This document shows positions 61,176-64,000 of a stretch of DNA of 64,000 nucleotides, piece after piece. The notes beneath the pieces were generated by a model that saw nothing but the letters and a program-made list of their open reading frames with translations, was not told where the DNA came from and did no database searches. This DNA is from Bradyrhizobium sp. dw_411. Lineage in GTDB: Bacteria > Pseudomonadota > Alphaproteobacteria > Rhizobiales > Xanthobacteraceae. The DNA lies in NCBI RefSeq assembly GCF_018449695.1, contig NZ_JAAVUY010000004.1, forward strand, positions 1 to 64,000, given 5' to 3'. Within the stretch, counting starts at the first letter, position 1; every line of letters begins with the position of its first letter. A program made the translations under genes and the position numbers.

Positions 61176-62408
61176 ATGCCACGAAGATTATCGATTGAGG
61201 CCGGCGCCGGAAATGTCTGGTCGCGTTCGATATTCGCGGTTCTCGCCGCAATCTTGTTTCTTGTGGAGCCCGCCGGCGCCGCAGATCAACCGCCTTATCG
61301 ATTGGGTTATCTGGTTGACGCGTCGGGTCCGCAGCAGACGACGATCAAGCCGGCTTATGATGCATTCCGGCTTTACGTCGACGAATTGAACAAGAAGGGT
61401 GGCGTCAACGGCAGGAAGGTGGAAATCCTCGCTCGGGATACGCAGAGCGATGTGCAGCGATCACTCGACGCGGTTCAAGATCTCGGTCGTCAGGAGGTGA
61501 TTGGCATTCTCGGCCTCGCCGCGACGAACGCGCATGCCGCTGTGTATGCGTCAGCCAAGAAGCTGGGCATCCCTGTTCTTGCCGGTTACCCGATCAATAT
61601 TCCAACTGTTCTGCCGCCAGCCAAGGAGGGCGCGTTCGGAGTTGGACTGGAGCTCTCGCTGGCAGGTACCGTCGGCGGCTATCTTGCACGACAGGTTAGT
61701 CCGCAGGGCAAAAGTACGATTTGCATTGCCTTTGAGGTGCCTGGCTCGATGCTGTCATGCCAGAAAATCGTAGATACGGCCAAGGCGCACGGCTTCACCC
61801 AGGCCGAGACTCTTACCGTCCCGATACAACAGCGGGATTTCCGCGCCGTCGTCGAACGGATCGTCAGGGCGAATCCCGATGTCGTGACCATGTGCCTTGG
61901 ACAGGCTCACGTTGCGTCGTTGCTGCCCGTGCTTGCTGGTTCCGGATATGGCGGCATCTTCCTGTCAATGGACACCGGTATTGGCGACGATACAGTGCGT
62001 GCGGCGACGCCACCCGACTCCAAGCTAACCGTGTACAGCTATGGACGCTACGTCAGTGTCCAGGACGGAAGCAGCCCCACATTGACGGCTCTTCGGGCTG
62101 CGCTGAAGGAGGGCGGACTGAATGACCAGACGTCCAGCTATCCCGGCGGATGGGCCCTGGGCCTGGTAATCACCGAAGCCCTGCGCAAATGCGACAGCGG
62201 CTGCGCGAAACCGTCAAATTTTGAATCCGCGCTTGAGAAGATCAACGTCGATACCGATGGGCTGACCGGTGTGCCCATCCAGCTCGCCGCCGACGATCAT
62301 TACGGTCCGAGTGCGTACCGGCTTTATAAATACGACAACAAGGCGCGCACGTTCAGCGCTGTCGGCGATTGGTTGCATATCGGGAGCAACGGCAAGATCA
62401 GCGAGTAG
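61176..62408 (+). CDS. Liv-type ABC transporter substrate-binding protein
   Basis: ATG 61176 (GTG 61140 adds 12 residues) gives 410 residues with a signal peptide ending P-A-G-A-A-D. The type I binding fold follows: Y-L-V-D-A-S-G-P-Q, a V-N-G-R-K-V-E-I-L segment, G-I-L-G-L-A and Y-P-G-G-W-A-L-G. Four Cys in the mature part may form disulfides. It opens a second Liv-type operon (next gene 4 nt away). Confidence 0.85.
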   Translation: MPRRLSIEAGAGNVWSRSIFAVLAAILFLVEPAGAADQPPYRLGYLVDASGPQQTTIKPAYDAFRLYVDELNKKGGVNGRKVEILARDTQSDVQRSLDAVQDLGRQEVIGILGLAATNAHAAVYASAKKLGIPVLAGYPINIPTVLPPAKEGAFGVGLELSLAGTVGGYLARQVSPQGKSTICIAFEVPGSMLSCQKIVDTAKAHGFTQAETLTVPIQQRDFRAVVERIVRANPDVVTMCLGQAHVASLLPVLAGSGYGGIFLSMDTGIGDDTVRAATPPDSKLTVYSYGRYVSVQDGSSPTLTALRAALKEGGLNDQTSSYPGGWALGLVITEALRKCDSGCAKPSNFESALEKINVDTDGLTGVPIQLAADDHYGPSAYRLYKYDNKARTFSAVGDWLHIGSNGKISE

Positions 62409-62412
62409 ACAT

Positions 62413-63285
62413 ATGACTGTCTTGCCGTATGCGATCAATACGCTGAGTACGGCTGTTGTTTATGCGCTGTTCGCGCTCGCGATCGTGTTTGCCTATCGGA
62501 CCAGCCGGATCCTGCTGTTTTGTGTAGGTGAGATCGGAGTGATGTCGGCCTATGTTCTTTCTGCAGTGTTACACTGGACGGGTACCACCGCGGGCGGCAT
62601 AGTCTTGGCTGTCGCCATGACGCTCCTGTTCGATACGGTGATCGGGATCGTGCTTTTCTTCGTGCTCGGACAAGAGAAGCAGGAAGATCCCTTCACCGGC
62701 ACAGCAATTACGATTGCGCTCGCCATCTTCTTCGCCGGCTGCATCAGCGTGATCTGGGGCGGACAGGTTGAGCAATTACCCTTTCCGAACGGAACGATAT
62801 CTGTTGCCGGCGCGTCGATCTCGATTATCAGCGTCATATCCATTGCGGTCGGCGCTATTGTGGCTCTTGCCATTCTTGCGCTGTTCTACAACACGTCCAT
62901 TGGGATCGAACTGCAGGCGTTGGCGAACAACCGCGAACTCGCCGTCCTTAACGGCATCCCCGTCAACTCCCGCATGTTGACTGTCTGGATTGCGGCTTCA
63001 ATTGTCAGCGGTCTGGCCGGTGTCTTGTCGGGTGCGATCTCATCCGTATCGGCCGGAGGGACGGCTGTAGGCTTTTCCGGTCTGGTGGCTGCCATCATCG
63101 GTGGGCTGACGAGCCCGGGCGGCGCCATTGCCGGCGCCATGCTGTTAGCGGCCGGCGAGAACATCACCAGTCTGTTCCTGGATGTTCGCTACAGCGCGGT
63201 CGTTCCTGTCGGCTTGCTCGTGGCGCTATTGGCCCTGCGGCCTTACGGCCTGAGTGCCCGAGTCGAGCGCATTGTACGGACCTAG
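62413..63285 (+). CDS. livH: Liv-type ABC transporter permease LivH
   Basis: The 290-residue permease has about eight spans and a LivH-like N-terminus (L-S-T-A-V-V-Y-A-L-F-A-L-A-I). The cytoplasmic loop L-A-N-N-R-E-L-A-V-L-N-G-I is typical. It is coupled to the binding-protein gene and to the next permease gene. Confidence 0.88.
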   Translation: MTVLPYAINTLSTAVVYALFALAIVFAYRTSRILLFCVGEIGVMSAYVLSAVLHWTGTTAGGIVLAVAMTLLFDTVIGIVLFFVLGQEKQEDPFTGTAITIALAIFFAGCISVIWGGQVEQLPFPNGTISVAGASISIISVISIAVGAIVALAILALFYNTSIGIELQALANNRELAVLNGIPVNSRMLTVWIAASIVSGLAGVLSGAISSVSAGGTAVGFSGLVAAIIGGLTSPGGAIAGAMLLAAGENITSLFLDVRYSAVVPVGLLVALLALRPYGLSARVERIVRT

Positions 63286-63286
63286 C

Positions 63287-64000
63287 ATGAGCCTGGAACA
63301 CGCAACGCGATCGCAGGATTGGCCGCGCAGAGAGCTGTATGGCGTTGCTGCTCTGGTCATTCTTGCCGCGGCTCCGTTTTATCTTGGCGCCTATGCGTTG
63401 CACTTGGCGGTGAGCGGCGGTCTGATGGCCGTGGGAGCGATGGCTCTGACGGTGATATCGGGTTCTGCCGGTTTGCCGTCGTTAGGGTCTGCGGCTTTCC
63501 TTGCGATCGGAGCGTTTACATCCGGCATTCTGGCTACGCAATTGGGTTTTGGCTTGCTGCCGTCGATGATCGTAAGTGCGGTCCTGGGACTTCTGGCCGG
63601 TGTTATCGTCGCGGCGCTGACGCTCCGCGTGTCGGGTCTTTATCTCGCGGTTGGTACCCTGGCGCTGCAAAATGTCGTGCATGTCGTCGCAACGGATCTG
63701 GATCTCAAGCTGACCTATGCCGCGGGTTTCATGCTCGAAGATCCCGTCTTGTTTGGTGTCACCATCAACACGCTGGTGCGATGGTGGGTCCTCGTGCTCA
63801 TTCTCATGGCCCTGACATTTTGCATCTTCCGCTTTCTTTTGCGCAGCCACATCGGTCGAGAATGGAGCTTGCTTCGCGTGCACCCGACGGCTGCCGCGGC
63901 GCTTGGCATTTTCGGCGCCGGTAGCCGGGTTCAGGTGTTCGCGCTGACCTCGGCGGTCATCGCAGTTGCCGGCGCATTGGGTGCCTATCATATCGGCAAT
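63287..64000 (+). CDS. livM: Liv-type ABC transporter permease LivM, 3' end outside window
   Basis: ATG 63287 starts 238 visible residues of a LivM-type permease: several spans, then L-R-V-S-G-L-Y-L-A-V-G-T-L-A-L (the LivM loop). The frame is open at the window edge, so the gene continues. ATPase genes are expected beyond. Confidence 0.85.
   Translation, partial: MSLEHATRSQDWPRRELYGVAALVILAAAPFYLGAYALHLAVSGGLMAVGAMALTVISGSAGLPSLGSAAFLAIGAFTSGILATQLGFGLLPSMIVSAVLGLLAGVIVAALTLRVSGLYLAVGTLALQNVVHVVATDLDLKLTYAAGFMLEDPVLFGVTINTLVRWWVLVLILMALTFCIFRFLLRSHIGREWSLLRVHPTAAAALGIFGAGSRVQVFALTSAVIAVAGALGAYHIGN

Noticed and set aside
1-64000. CRISPR arrays
   Set aside because: The repeat blocks at 29.4 and 37.1 kb have units of 6-7 nt without regular 30-40 nt spacers. 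No cas genes are seen.

Overview
The window looks like part of an alphaproteobacterial chromosome, most probably Bradyrhizobium or a close relative. This is inferred from GC-rich coding sequence, small proteins that recall families common in that group, and two complete or partial branched-chain amino acid (Liv) ABC transporter clusters. No rRNA or species marker is present, so the genus is an inference.

Three zones can be seen. (1) About 1.4-32.8 kb is a gene-poor mosaic island. It ends in a P4-type tyrosine integrase (31444-32601) beside the 3' end of a tRNA-Ser(UGA) gene (32773-32862), and an exact 14-nt copy of the tRNA 3' end at 1440-1453 is a candidate left boundary. It carries a McrBC type IV restriction system with a large N-terminal extension on McrB, a two-gene cassette of a DGQHR-motif (DndB-like) protein and a GHKL ATPase behind an operator-like inverted repeat, several HEPN-like or hypothetical pairs, and many broken genes (RusA, a RuvC-like resolvase, LigD, a Ref-like nuclease, a PD-(D/E)XK nuclease, IS3 and DUF3072 fragments). 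Dispersed repeats at 14.05, 22.7 and 28.5 kb and a 78-bp repeat at 1.45 and 14.1 kb divide it into modules.

(2) 32,824-48,476 is a separate 15.6-kb element in the 5' half of the same tRNA-Ser gene, bounded by 39-nt direct repeats. It has an integrase with an RHH regulator, a divergent HTH protein, a RepA/DnaB-type AAA ATPase followed by a repeat-rich stretch, a run of small tightly coupled genes, and then an exported phage-fibre-like protein coupled to an exported SGNH/sialate-acetylesterase-like enzyme. No capsid, portal or terminase gene is visible, so it resembles a satellite or a reduced prophage.

(3) 48.5-64 kb reads as ordinary chromosome: a decayed NitT/TauT-type ATPase, an exported alpha/beta hydrolase, a complete Liv operon (substrate-binding protein, H, M, G, F) divergent from a Tat-exported amidohydrolase, an acyl carrier protein, small hypotheticals, a DOPA-dioxygenase-like protein, a serine acetyltransferase, and the start of a second Liv cluster running off the right edge.

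The island appears to be a defence and mobility hot spot at a tRNA gene used from both ends by unrelated integrases. The strongest candidate for an undescribed system is the DGQHR/GHKL cassette at 22.9-26.4 kb. The next is a recurring pairing of a GRLASG-motif protein with a HEPN-like or DUF5677-like partner, seen at 8.0-9.2 kb and 21.0-22.4 kb.
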